This document shows, piece by piece, positions 17,606 through 25,112 of a stretch of DNA of 32,327 nucleotides. Within the stretch, counting starts at the first letter, position 1; each line of letters begins with the position of its first letter. The stretch is from contig JAFUGE010000008.1 of NCBI GenBank assembly GCA_017469545.1, positions 94,941-127,267 on the forward strand, given 5' to 3'. The DNA is from Clostridia bacterium. Its GTDB lineage: Bacteria > Bacillota > Clostridia > TANB77 > UBA1234. Below the pieces are notes generated by a model. It saw only the letters and a list, made by a program, of their open reading frames with translations, was not told the DNA's origin and did no database searches. A program made the translations under genes and the position numbers.

Positions 17606-17640
17606 AAAAAGATGTGCAAAGTGATTGCACATCTTTTTTT
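17606..17640 (+). terminator. Terminator after the lipoprotein gene, copy C
   Basis: AAAAAGATGTGCAA (17606-17619), loop AGTGA, TTGCACATCTTTTT (17625-17638) plus further T's. The stem is identical to the rpoC terminator. Confidence 0.93.
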
Positions 17641-17686
17641 TATTTGGTAAGATTAGTGTATAGAAACTGTTTTTGGGAGGGGAAGA

Positions 17687-18847
17687 ATGGAACGTAGATT
17701 AAGGATTGGACTTTTTATTGATACGTATTTTCCGATGGTGGATGGCGTGATTATGGTGGTAGATAATTACGCGAGGAGACTTACAAAAATAGCGGATGTG
17801 ACGGTGTTTGCGCCGAAAGTGCCTGAGAAAGAGTATGACGATAGTGGGCTGCCATATAGGGTGGTGAGATGTAAATCGATTCCGCTTTCTTTTATGGATT
17901 ATGCTTTGCCTATGCCAGATTTTGATAGGGAGTTTAAAAGGGCGTTAAAAGAAGCGGATTTGGACATTGTGCATATTCATTCGCCGGCGACGATTGGCAA
18001 GATGGCGCTAAATTATGCAAAGAAGCACCATATTCCCGCGATTGCGACGATGCATAGTCAGTATAAGCAGGATTTTAAGCGCGCGGTAAAGGCGGAGTGG
18101 CTTGCTAAGGCTATGACAAACCGCTTAATGAAGTTTTTTGATCAGTGTACAGAGTGCTGGGCGGTCAATAGTGAGATTGCGAGAATTTTTTATGAGGAGT
18201 ATGGATACAAAGAATTGCCGAAGGTTATGGGGAATGCAACGGATATGTTACCACTAGAAAATACAGAGCTAAGTAACAAAGAAATAGACGAAAAATATGG
18301 AATTGCGCCAGGTGAGAAAGTCTTTTTGTTTGTTGGTAGGCTCAACATTTTGAAGAATATTTTGTTTATTGTAGATAGCCTTAAAATTGTGAAGGAACAT
18401 GGCGTGAAATTCAAAATGCTATTTGTGGGGAACGGGCAAGACGAGGAGGCTTTGCGAGAGAAAATTAAAGAAGATGGCTTGGAAAAGGAAGTTGTGCTTT
18501 GTGGCCGAGTGATGGACAGGGAACTAATGGCGAAAATTTATTCGAGGGCCGATTTGTTTTTGTTTCCGTCGCTTTATGATGCTAGTTCGCTTGTGCAAGT
18601 GGAAGCGGCTTCGCAGAAAACGCCAACGATTTTTATTGAGGGCGCGGCGACGAGTGCCACAGTGACGAATGAAGTCAATGGTATTATTGCCCCAAATTCG
18701 CCTCTAGCGTATGCAAAATCGATTGAAAAAATGGTAAGTGATAAAGAATACTATCATAGGATTTCGGAGGGCGCATTTAGGGATTTGTACAGAAATTGGG
18801 ATAAGGTTACGGAAGACGTATACAAGCAATATGTTGCATTGCTGTAG
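17687..18847 (+). CDS. GT4-family glycosyltransferase (GT-B fold), probably glycolipid or cell-envelope
   Basis: It has 386 residues. The N-terminal Rossmann domain begins LRIGLFIDTYFPMVDGVIMV, the usual start of GT4 enzymes such as monoglucosyl-diacylglycerol synthases and mannosyltransferases. It continues with IVHIHSPATIGKMALNYAKK and IATMHSQY. The C-terminal nucleotide-sugar domain has FVGRLNILKNI, LFVGNGQDEEALREKI, and SRADLFLFPSLYDASSLVQV followed by EAAS. The donor-site E-x7-E motif appears as Asp-x7-Glu. The enzyme probably transfers a sugar from an NDP- or UDP-sugar to a lipid or envelope acceptor on the cytoplasmic membrane face; the exact substrate cannot be read. GGGAGGGG precedes ATG 17687. 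The TAG stop is the first part of a dispersed hairpin element. Confidence 0.9.
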   Translation: MERRLRIGLFIDTYFPMVDGVIMVVDNYARRLTKIADVTVFAPKVPEKEYDDSGLPYRVVRCKSIPLSFMDYALPMPDFDREFKRALKEADLDIVHIHSPATIGKMALNYAKKHHIPAIATMHSQYKQDFKRAVKAEWLAKAMTNRLMKFFDQCTECWAVNSEIARIFYEEYGYKELPKVMGNATDMLPLENTELSNKEIDEKYGIAPGEKVFLFVGRLNILKNILFIVDSLKIVKEHGVKFKMLFVGNGQDEEALREKIKEDGLEKEVVLCGRVMDRELMAKIYSRADLFLFPSLYDASSLVQVEAASQKTPTIFIEGAATSATVTNEVNGIIAPNSPLAYAKSIEKMVSDKEYYHRISEGAFRDLYRNWDKVTEDVYKQYVALL

Positions 18848-18869
18848 GGGCAGCGTACCACGCTGCCCG
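18844..18869 (+). repeat. Dispersed GTAGGGG hairpin element, copy 3, containing the stop codon of the glycosyltransferase
   Basis: GTAGGGGCAGCGT, loop ACC, ACGCTGCCCG. TAG 18845-18847 is the stop codon of the glycosyltransferase. Apart from this element, only 6 bases separate two convergent genes here. Confidence 0.92.
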
Positions 18870-18875
18870 AAAAAA

Positions 18876-19403
18876 TCATAGATTGTACTCTTGCAATATT
18901 CCTTCATAGATTATTTTTGAATTTTCAAGTTGCAAGAAGTCGATTGGCTCCATATGGTTTGGGGCCTTTATTGTTTGGATATCAACGCTATTTAATATGC
19001 TGGCGACAAAGCTCGAGCAAAAATACTTATCGGCTCGTTGAATATTCCAATTCGTATTGACAAATGGCACTGCGAAAAAATCATATTTATAGTTTTCTCG
19101 ATTTTCGATAAATCCTTTTCGAATAATAGTTTCAATTCTCTCGTATTGTTCGTCCGTCACTTCTTTTTCTATGACAAGACAAGGCGTGTTTGGCCACTTT
19201 TCAAATACACCTTTATCTTTTTTCTCAATGACAAAACCGCCATTTAGGAAGTTATTTACTTTTTTTCTGCCAAAGGAGTAAAATTCGTCTAAGGATTTAT
19301 CTAGTGCCAAAGAAGAGTGATTGTACTCCTTGTGCGAGAAGAATTTGAGAAATTTTGATACACCTGTTCCGGATTGGCTTAAAATAATGTAGATATGTTT
19401 CAT
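18876..19403 (-). CDS. Predicted permuted NlpC/P60-like (papain-fold) hydrolase or transferase
   Basis: It has 175 residues. The protein starts MKHIYIILSQSGTGVSKFLK with His29 in the phrase EYNHSSLALD, and later has Cys129 in YFCSSFVASIL. A conserved histidine early and a catalytic-type cysteine in C-S-x-F-V-A late is the order found in circularly permuted papain-fold (YiiX/LRAT-like) members of the NlpC/P60 superfamily. Similar proteins are common in Clostridia (from memory). No signal peptide is visible, so it may act in the cytoplasm, for example on a lipid or amide bond. The substrate is unknown. AAAGGA precedes the ATG. The leader contains a dispersed hairpin element, and the promoter shares its -35 box with the divergent gene. 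Confidence 0.65.
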   Translation of the reverse strand: MKHIYIILSQSGTGVSKFLKFFSHKEYNHSSLALDKSLDEFYSFGRKKVNNFLNGGFVIEKKDKGVFEKWPNTPCLVIEKEVTDEQYERIETIIRKGFIENRENYKYDFFAVPFVNTNWNIQRADKYFCSSFVASILNSVDIQTIKAPNHMEPIDFLQLENSKIIYEGILQEYNL

Positions 19404-19423
19404 ATTTTGTCCTTTCGATTTTA

Positions 19424-19449
19424 CGGGCAGCGTATTACGCTGCCCCTAC
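19424..19449 (-). repeat. Dispersed GTAGGGG hairpin element, copy 4
   Basis: On the minus strand: GTAGGGGCAGCGT, loop AAT, ACGCTGCCCG. It lies in the 5' untranslated region of the minus-strand permuted NlpC/P60-like gene, in the sense orientation. Confidence 0.92.
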
Positions 19450-19454
19450 GGATT

Positions 19455-19483
19455 ATTATAACATACATTATTATAGTTGACAA
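19455..19483 (-). promoter_or_regulatory. Promoter of the permuted NlpC/P60-like gene
   Basis: On the minus strand: TTGTCA (19478-19483), a 17-base spacer, TATAAT (19455-19460). Its -35 hexamer is almost the same bases as the -35 of the divergent CofE-like gene. Confidence 0.8.
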
Positions 19484-19505
19484 CTTTAGGATTATGATGT
19501 AAAAT
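19477..19505 (+). promoter_or_regulatory. Promoter of the CofE-like gene, with operator-like palindromes downstream
   Basis: TTGACA at 19477-19482, a 17-base spacer, TAAAAT at 19500-19505. A palindrome TTACC-T-GGTAA (19507-19517) covers the expected start point. A second perfect palindrome ATCAAATTTGAT (19542-19553) touches the AGGAGG ribosome binding site (19554-19559). Both are candidate operators or RNA hairpins. Confidence 0.75.
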
Positions 19506-19567
19506 ATTACCTGGTAACATAATAACTTTATTACTTCACTAATCAAATTTGATAGGAGGAAAGAAAC

Positions 19568-20758
19568 ATGGCGAGCACGTATGGAACAATCTCTATTGGT
19601 GTTAAGGCTCCTGTAATTCGGGAAGGAGACAATGTTGCTCAAATGGTAGCAGACAGTGTCATGAAGGCTTCGAAACAGTTACGTTTGCCTATCGAAAAGG
19701 GGGACGTAATTGCAATTACAGAGTCGATTGTTGCGAGAGGCCAAGGTAATTACGTTACAGTTGACGAAATTGCTGCTAATGTCGCGGAAAAGTTTGGTAA
19801 TGCCAAGATTGGAATTGTTTTTCCAATTTTGAGTCGTAATCGCTTTTCCATGCTCCTTAAAGGTATTTGCCGTGGAGCAAAAGGCGGTGTAGTACTTTTA
19901 TTGAACTTGCCGGCAGACGAGGTTGGTAACCATCTTGTTTCTGAGGAGGAATGGAATAGTTCTTTCGTTAGAAATCTGGATGTTATCACGGAAGAGCAGT
20001 ATCACAAAGCCTTTGGAAGGCCTAAACACAAATTTACGGGGATTGACTACGTAGAATATTATAAGTGCATTGCGGCTGGAGAAGGCTGCGATATGGAGAT
20101 TTTGTTTGCGGAAAGACCGCAACATATTCTTCCATACACGCGCTCTATTCTTTGCTGTGATATTCACACTCGCGAAAGAACAAAGGCAGAGCTGAAAGAA
20201 TATGGCGTTGAGAGGATTTACACTCTTGCGGATATTTGCTGCACGCAAAATATGAGTACAGGATATAACGTGCAGTATGGGCTTTTGGGAAGCAATAAGG
20301 CCGACGAAGAGAGAGTCAAGCTCTTCCCACATGATGCTGATGGTATTGTGCATCTGGTACAATATCTGATTTACAGGGATAGTGGAGTAGATGCTGAAGT
20401 CATGGTGTATGGTGATGGTGCTTTCAAAGATCCGGTTGGTGGTATTTGGGAGCTTGCTGATCCAGTTGTTGGCGTTGCGTATACGTCTGGATTGAAAGGA
20501 CGGCCCAACGAGCTTAAACTGAAGGCTCTAGCTGATGGAAAGTACAAGGAGCTGTCTGGTGAAACTCTCAAGGAAGCTATAAAAGAGGAGATTAAGTCCA
20601 AGGAAAAAAATCTTGTTGGTAACATGGCTTCGCAAGGGACGACACCTCGTCAGCTCACGGATTTGCTTGGTTCCCTGGCAGATCTGACTTCCGGTAGTGG
20701 CGATAAAGGCACGCCGATTGTCTGGATTAAGAATTATTTTAGCACCTATGCCGATTAA
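19568..20758 (+). CDS. Coenzyme F420:L-glutamate ligase-like (CofE-like) protein
   Basis: It has 396 residues. Phrases such as GDVIAITESIVARGQGNYV, FPILSRNRFSMLLKGI, FTGIDYVEYYK, DADGIVHLV and VYGDGAFKDPVGGIWELADP fit the F420_ligase (CofE-like) family. True CofE adds glutamates to coenzyme F420 using GTP. This longer version is found in Clostridia without other F420 genes, so the real substrate is probably different. The residue stretch NMASQGTTPRQLTDLLGSLA then DLTSGSGDKGTPIVW is conserved in these long members (from memory). AGGAGG lies 8 bases before ATG 19568. It is monocistronic, with a shared divergent promoter and candidate operators. Its codon use looks slightly more GC-rich than that of its neighbours. 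Confidence 0.8.
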   Translation: MASTYGTISIGVKAPVIREGDNVAQMVADSVMKASKQLRLPIEKGDVIAITESIVARGQGNYVTVDEIAANVAEKFGNAKIGIVFPILSRNRFSMLLKGICRGAKGGVVLLLNLPADEVGNHLVSEEEWNSSFVRNLDVITEEQYHKAFGRPKHKFTGIDYVEYYKCIAAGEGCDMEILFAERPQHILPYTRSILCCDIHTRERTKAELKEYGVERIYTLADICCTQNMSTGYNVQYGLLGSNKADEERVKLFPHDADGIVHLVQYLIYRDSGVDAEVMVYGDGAFKDPVGGIWELADPVVGVAYTSGLKGRPNELKLKALADGKYKELSGETLKEAIKEEIKSKEKNLVGNMASQGTTPRQLTDLLGSLADLTSGSGDKGTPIVWIKNYFSTYAD

Positions 20759-20762
20759 AATG

Positions 20763-20788
20763 CGGGCAGCGTGATACGCTGCCCCTAC
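20763..20788 (-). repeat. Dispersed GTAGGGG hairpin element, copy 5
   Basis: On the minus strand: GTAGGGGCAGCGT, loop ATC, ACGCTGCCCG. It starts 4 bases after the stop of the CofE-like gene, in the gap between two convergent genes. Confidence 0.92.
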
Positions 20789-20824
20789 AACCAACGTTGG
20801 CATTGGTAAGGTGGCATAATCCAC

Positions 20825-20858
20825 AAAAAAGGATGCACAAATTTGTGCATCCTTTTTT
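20825..20858. terminator. Perfect 34-base palindromic bidirectional terminator
   Basis: AAAAAAGGATGCACAAA (20825-20841) followed directly by its exact reverse complement (20842-20858). It has A6 on one side and T6 on the other, so it can end transcripts from both convergent genes. Confidence 0.92.
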
Positions 20859-20862
20859 CATG

Positions 20863-21429
20863 TTAATCCCAGTATTGGAGCTGGTCAAGGTGACGAGGGT
20901 AGTGTTCGTCTAGCCAATGGAACGCCTTATGGAAAAAGTCGGTTTCTTGCTCCATAGAAATGCGATACCCATGTCCGGCGGTGAAGAGAACTTCGTCATT
21001 GGCATTATCGAATACCTCGACATACTCTTCGTCGTAACCCGTCTCTAGCCTGATACGAGTGATATAGCGCGATAGAAGTCGAATACGAGCATAGGTAACG
21101 GAACCGGTGGAAACGTAAGACATTTCGGCGCGTTTACGATTTTTTTCGTCGTAGATAATGCTGCCGAAAATATCCCTTTCTTTTGCTTCCATATGCCATT
21201 TGCTCGGGAATTCGGCACGCAGGAAAAGCGGCTCAGGAATCTCAAAAAAATGGAATCCGATTTTTTCAAAGGTAGCCTGGTTAGGATCCTGATCTCGCGG
21301 GAGCCATTTGCGCTCACGGATCAAGTTGCGCTGCTTTTTTTGAAACTCGACTAAAACAGGGTCTTGTTCGATGTACTCTTTAGCATCCAACTCGGTAAGC
21401 GGCTTGTTCAAATCACGGGTGGGTTTCAT
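20863..21429 (-). CDS. Hypothetical protein, orphan
   Basis: No family is recognised. It has 188 residues with no signal peptide or membrane segment. AAGGAGG lies close upstream of the ATG, and there is a consensus promoter 80 bases upstream. The protein is rich in aromatic, Arg and acidic residues: IGFHFFEIPEPLFLRAEF, RIRLLSRYITRIRLETGYDE, HKAFHWLDEHYPRHLDQL. The middle looks like alternating beta strands, as in small soluble alpha/beta domains. Its codons are visibly more GC-rich than those of the accessory genes at 15-17 kb (CGT/CGG/CGC arginines appear), which may mean acquisition from another genome. The neighbour on the far side of the terminator (CofE-like) has a similar tendency. Confidence 0.7.
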   Translation of the reverse strand: MKPTRDLNKPLTELDAKEYIEQDPVLVEFQKKQRNLIRERKWLPRDQDPNQATFEKIGFHFFEIPEPLFLRAEFPSKWHMEAKERDIFGSIIYDEKNRKRAEMSYVSTGSVTYARIRLLSRYITRIRLETGYDEEYVEVFDNANDEVLFTAGHGYRISMEQETDFFHKAFHWLDEHYPRHLDQLQYWD

Positions 21430-21510
21430 GTTTTTTCCTCCTTAAAAATTTTTGTTGAATGGTAATAAGAGCATAGCAAAAGGAGTGAGATAGAATATTT
21501 AGTTTTGGAT

Positions 21511-21539
21511 ATTATATCACTATTTTATGTAAAATTCAA
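21511..21539 (-). promoter_or_regulatory. Sigma-A promoter of the orphan gene
   Basis: On the minus strand: TTGAAT (21534-21539), a 17-base spacer, TATAAT (21511-21516). It lies back to back with the uvrA promoter. Confidence 0.75.
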
Positions 21540-21568
21540 TACTTTTTCACGGTAAAATAATCTTTTTG

Positions 21569-21597
21569 TTGCACCGAACATCATTTCGTGTTATAAT
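21569..21597 (+). promoter_or_regulatory. Sigma-A promoter of uvrA
   Basis: TTGCAC at 21569-21574, a 17-base spacer, TATAAT at 21592-21597. No LexA box (GAAC-N4-GTTC) was seen around it. Confidence 0.8.
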
Positions 21598-21631
21598 CAC
21601 TTATGTATGCGTGAGGAAAGGGGACTATGTT

Positions 21632-24454
21632 ATGAATGAATATATAGAGATTAGGGGCGCGAAAGTGAATAACTTGAAGAATGTCAGCTTGAAAATTCCA
21701 AGAGACAAGCTTGTTGTTATCACGGGTCTTAGCGGCTCTGGAAAATCTTCTTTGGCATTTGATACGATTTATGCCGAGGGCCAAAGAAGATATGTAGAGA
21801 GTTTGTCTTCTTATGCGAGACAGTTTTTAGGAATGAGAGATAAGCCAGATGTCGAGTATATTGAGGGGCTTTCGCCAGCCATTTCGATTGACCAGAAAAC
21901 GACGTCGCGTAATCCTCGTTCTACGGTGGGAACTGTGACAGAAATTTATGACTATTTGCGTTTGCTATATGCGAGAATTGGCGTGCCGCATTGTCCGAAT
22001 TGTGGCAGAGTGATTAAGCAGCAAAGCATTGACCAAATTTTAGATGCGATTATGGATTTGGGCGAGGGCACGAAAATCCAAGTTTTGGCGCCTGTCATTC
22101 GTGGCAGAAAAGGCGAGTACACAAAGCTTTTGGAGGACGCGAGAAAAGATGGTTTTGCAAGAGTTAGAGTGGATGGTACGATTTATGAATTGGGCGAGGA
22201 CGATATTCAAATTGATAAAAAGAAAAAGCATAATATTGAAATTGTAGTAGATAGACTTGTGGTAAAACAAGATATTAGAAATAGACTTGCTGACTCTGTG
22301 GAAACAGCGCTAAAGAGCGCGAATAAGCTAGTGTTAATTGATGTGATTGGCGGCGAAGAATTGCTGTTTTCACAGAATTACGCTTGCCCTGACTGTAATA
22401 TTAGCATTGAGGAATTGACGCCAAGAATGTTTTCTTTTAACAATCCATATGGCGCTTGTCCAACTTGTAGTGGCCTTGGCACGCTACTCAAAATGGACCC
22501 GGATTTGATTATGTCGGATAGAACGAAGACTTTGTTAAATGGCGGAATCAAAGGAATGGGATGGAGTCAAGCGAAAGATAGTATGGGCCTTATGTACATT
22601 CGCTCACTGGGAAAGCATTATGGAGTGGATGTAGAAAAGCCAATTTACGAATTGCCAGAAGACTTTGTTGATAAAGTGTTATATGGAACAGGCGAAGAAA
22701 AAATTGATTTTCGCTATGAGGGAAGCACAGGCGTGAGGACTTTCTCGGCGCCGTTTGAGGGCGTTGTCAATACTATGGAGAGAAGATTTCGAGAGACGAC
22801 TTCTAATGGAATGAGAGAGTTTTATGAGATGTATATGTCGGAATCGCATTGCCCTGGTTGTGATGGTGCAAGGCTTAAGAGAGAGTCTTTGGCTGTTACC
22901 GTAGGAGATAAAAATATTTTCGAATTGACTTCGATGTCAGTTTATGAGATAAGAGAATTTTTGAATGGGTTGCAATTTAGTGAGAAAGAAAAAGTCATTG
23001 CGCATCAAATTATGAAAGAGTTAAATGCAAGACTAAGTTTCTTAGTAGACGTAGGACTTGATTATTTAACGCTTGCAAGAAGTGCTAGCACGCTTTCAGG
23101 AGGCGAGGCACAGAGAATAAGGCTTGCGACGCAAATTGGCTCTGGCCTTATGGGCGTTTTGTATATCTTGGACGAGCCTAGTATTGGACTTCACCAGCGT
23201 GATAATGAAAAGCTACTAAAGACATTGGAAAAACTGCGTGACCAAGGAAATACGCTTCTTGTGGTAGAACACGACGAAGATACGATGCGCGCGGCGGATC
23301 ATATCATTGATGTGGGCCCTGGCGCAGGCGTGCACGGGGGAGAAATCGTGGCTGAGGGCACGGCAGAAGAAATTATGAAAAGCCCTCAATCGATTACTGG
23401 AAAGTATTTGAGTGGAGAGTTAAAAATATTAGTTCCAGATAAGAGAAGAAAAGGAAACGGAAAGAAATTAGAAATTGTAAAAGCCCACGAGAATAATTTG
23501 CAAAATGTAAATGTAAAAATTCCACTTGGGGTAATGACTGTAGTCACTGGTGTTTCTGGTTCTGGAAAGTCCTCTTTGATTAATGAAATTTTATACAAAA
23601 AGTTAGCAAGAGATATAAATCGTGCGAATACAAAGCCTGGTAAGTGCGAAAAAATTAAAGGTATTGAAAATTTAGATAAAGTAATTAATATTGATCAATC
23701 GCCTATTGGAAGAACTCCTCGTTCTAATCCTGCTACGTATACGGGTGTGTTTGATTCGATTAGAGATTTATTTGCTGAGACAAGTGAAGCAAAAGCTCGT
23801 GGCTACTCGAAAGGAAGATTTAGTTTTAATGTCAGTGGCGGTAGATGCGAAGCGTGTGAGGGCGACGGCATTGTGAAAATTGAAATGCATTTCTTATCTG
23901 ATGTATATGTTCCTTGTGATGTTTGCGGCGGAACAAGATATAGCAAAGAAACATTAGAAGTTAAATACAAAGGAAAGAACATCGCGGAAGTGCTTGATAT
24001 GACTGTGGAAGAAGCTTTAGACTTTTTTGCAAACATTCCGAAGATAAAAAATAAAATTCAAACACTTTATGATGTTGGTTTAGGTTATATTAAATTAGGA
24101 CAGTCGTCAACAACACTTTCGGGAGGCGAGGCTCAAAGAGTAAAGTTAGCCACCGAACTATCAAGACATTCTACAGGAAAAACTTTGTATATTTTAGACG
24201 AACCAACAACAGGACTTCATATGGCAGACGTTCACAGATTAATTGATATTTTAAATCGATTAGTGGATAGTGGAAATTCTGTTGTAGTCATAGAGCATAA
24301 TTTAGATGTTATTAAAACGGCAGACTATATTATTGACTTAGGCCCTGAGGGAGGCATTAGGGGAGGTCAAGTAATCGCCACAGGCACACCAGAACAAATC
24401 GTCAAATGTGAAGAATCATACACAGGACAATTCTTGAAAAAATATTTGAAATAA
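21632..24454 (+). CDS. uvrA: Excinuclease ABC subunit A (nucleotide excision repair)
   Basis: UvrA is the damage-recognition ATPase of the UvrABC system and loads UvrB at lesions. It has 940 residues, the family length. Two ABC modules are intact: first Walker [21 protein letters not shown] (about residue 31), signature [12 protein letters not shown] (about 489) and Walker [12 protein letters not shown]. The second Walker A is [13 protein letters not shown] (about 639), with signature [12 protein letters not shown] (about 829) and [17 protein letters not shown]. Zinc sites: CPNCGRV near 120, CPDC then CPTC from about 252, and CEACEGDG then CDVC near 738. The ATG 21632 start gives the usual N-terminus [17 protein letters not shown]; an upstream in-frame ATG would add an unconserved extension across the promoter. 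uvrB and uvrC are not next to it. Confidence 0.98.
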   Translation: MNEYIEIRGAKVNNLKNVSLKIPRDKLVVITGLSGSGKSSLAFDTIYAEGQRRYVESLSSYARQFLGMRDKPDVEYIEGLSPAISIDQKTTSRNPRSTVGTVTEIYDYLRLLYARIGVPHCPNCGRVIKQQSIDQILDAIMDLGEGTKIQVLAPVIRGRKGEYTKLLEDARKDGFARVRVDGTIYELGEDDIQIDKKKKHNIEIVVDRLVVKQDIRNRLADSVETALKSANKLVLIDVIGGEELLFSQNYACPDCNISIEELTPRMFSFNNPYGACPTCSGLGTLLKMDPDLIMSDRTKTLLNGGIKGMGWSQAKDSMGLMYIRSLGKHYGVDVEKPIYELPEDFVDKVLYGTGEEKIDFRYEGSTGVRTFSAPFEGVVNTMERRFRETTSNGMREFYEMYMSESHCPGCDGARLKRESLAVTVGDKNIFELTSMSVYEIREFLNGLQFSEKEKVIAHQIMKELNARLSFLVDVGLDYLTLARSASTLSGGEAQRIRLATQIGSGLMGVLYILDEPSIGLHQRDNEKLLKTLEKLRDQGNTLLVVEHDEDTMRAADHIIDVGPGAGVHGGEIVAEGTAEEIMKSPQSITGKYLSGELKILVPDKRRKGNGKKLEIVKAHENNLQNVNVKIPLGVMTVVTGVSGSGKSSLINEILYKKLARDINRANTKPGKCEKIKGIENLDKVINIDQSPIGRTPRSNPATYTGVFDSIRDLFAETSEAKARGYSKGRFSFNVSGGRCEACEGDGIVKIEMHFLSDVYVPCDVCGGTRYSKETLEVKYKGKNIAEVLDMTVEEALDFFANIPKIKNKIQTLYDVGLGYIKLGQSSTTLSGGEAQRVKLATELSRHSTGKTLYILDEPTTGLHMADVHRLIDILNRLVDSGNSVVVIEHNLDVIKTADYIIDLGPEGGIRGGQVIATGTPEQIVKCEESYTGQFLKKYLK

Positions 24455-24459
24455 AAATT

Positions 24460-24485
24460 GTAGGGGCAGCGTAGAACGCTGCCCG
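24460..24485 (+). repeat. Dispersed GTAGGGG hairpin element, copy 6
   Basis: GTAGGGGCAGCGT, loop AGA, ACGCTGCCCG, 5 bases after the uvrA stop and followed by a T-rich stretch, so it may end uvrA transcription. The next 130 bases up to the veg promoter are AT-rich. Apart from a small CCGC-TT-GCGG hairpin near 24580 I see no feature in them. Confidence 0.9.
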
Positions 24486-24617
24486 GTTTATTTTTAAAAT
24501 ACATAATTTTATCGTACGTAAACCATAAAAAATATACATAAAAAATTCACAAAAAGTTCACATAAGGAAATACTCCAACCGCTTGCGGCTCTAAGGTTCG
24601 ACAACTTCAAATAAGCT

Positions 24618-24646
24618 TTGACATTTTACAACTTTTGTGCTATACT
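24618..24646 (+). promoter_or_regulatory. Strong sigma-A promoter of veg
   Basis: Perfect TTGACA at 24618-24623, a 17-base spacer, TATACT at 24641-24646. The B. subtilis veg promoter is also known for strength. Confidence 0.85.
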
Positions 24647-24681
24647 CAAAGCATAGTCTAAATGAATATAGGGGTGGTTGT

Positions 24682-24960
24682 ATGATAGAAAAAAGTGATA
24701 TTTATGAAGTAAAGAAAAATATAGAAGGTTGTATTGGCCAAAAAGTTTTACTTCGTGGAAGTCTTGGAAGAAACAAATCATTCGAAAAAGAAGGAACTTT
24801 AGTGAATACATATCCCAATATTTTTGTCGTTAAAATGGACGATAGTCAGAGAAACGTTACGTATAGTTATACAGATGTGTTAACAAAGTCTGTAGAGCTT
24901 GGTATTAGTAACGGAAATGATTTTGATTCTATTTTGAATACGATGCAAATTAATTTATAA
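24682..24960 (+). CDS. veg: Veg family protein
   Basis: It has 92 residues. VKKNIEGCIGQKVLLRGSLG, then RNKSFEKEGTLVNTYPNIFV, and NVTYSYTDVLTKSVELG is the Veg (DUF1021) family pattern, a small SH3-like beta-barrel protein of Firmicutes. In B. subtilis, Veg is highly expressed and reported to stimulate biofilm formation through the SinR pathway. Whether that holds here is unknown. AGGGGTGG lies a few bases before ATG 24682. An upstream in-frame ATG overlaps the promoter and is not credible. It is monocistronic, with a strong promoter and its own terminator. Confidence 0.9.
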   Translation: MIEKSDIYEVKKNIEGCIGQKVLLRGSLGRNKSFEKEGTLVNTYPNIFVVKMDDSQRNVTYSYTDVLTKSVELGISNGNDFDSILNTMQINL

Positions 24961-24977
24961 TTAGTAGACTAACTATG

Positions 24978-25006
24978 AGAGCTTCACGCTGGTGTGAGGC
25001 TCTTTT
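24978..25006 (+). terminator. Terminator of veg
   Basis: AGAGCTTCAC (24978-24987) pairs with GTGAGGCTCT (24994-25003) with one wobble, followed by TTT. Confidence 0.85.
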
Positions 25007-25012
25007 ATATTT

Positions 25013-25039
25013 ATCCATTGGGGACGGAGGAAAATGGAT
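25013..25039 (+). repeat. Single copy of the ATCCA-GGGGACGG unit
   Basis: The 27-base unit begins ATCCATTGGGGACGG and ends AGGAAAATGGAT, with terminal inverted repeats ATCCATT / AATGGAT. It is the same unit that forms each arm of the large palindrome at 6756-6846. Here it is solitary, between veg and the sipL-like gene. Confidence 0.85.
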
Positions 25040-25052
25040 GTACATTTTTTTG

Positions 25053-25081
25053 TCATATTTTTATTTTTTCTCTCATATGTT
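25053..25081 (+). promoter_or_regulatory. Possible sigma-E-type sporulation promoter of the sipL-like gene
   Basis: TCATATT (25053-25059), a 14-base spacer, CATATGTT (25074-25081), against the mother-cell sigma-E consensus of about (G/T)(C/A)ATATT and CATACANT. It is placed about 32 bases before the ATG. No sigma-A promoter is evident, which agrees with sporulation-only expression. Confidence 0.5.
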
Positions 25082-25112
25082 TTAGTAACATATTTAGAGA
25101 GGAGTTTGGACT

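Noticed and set aside
18844-18869. Dispersed hairpins as ordinary intrinsic terminators
   Set aside because: Most copies are not followed by a T-run on the transcribed strand, and two lie in 5' leaders. A terminating role remains possible only for some, such as the one after uvrA.
21541-21631. SOS (LexA) box upstream of uvrA
   Set aside because: No GAAC-N4-GTTC-type palindrome is present near the promoter.
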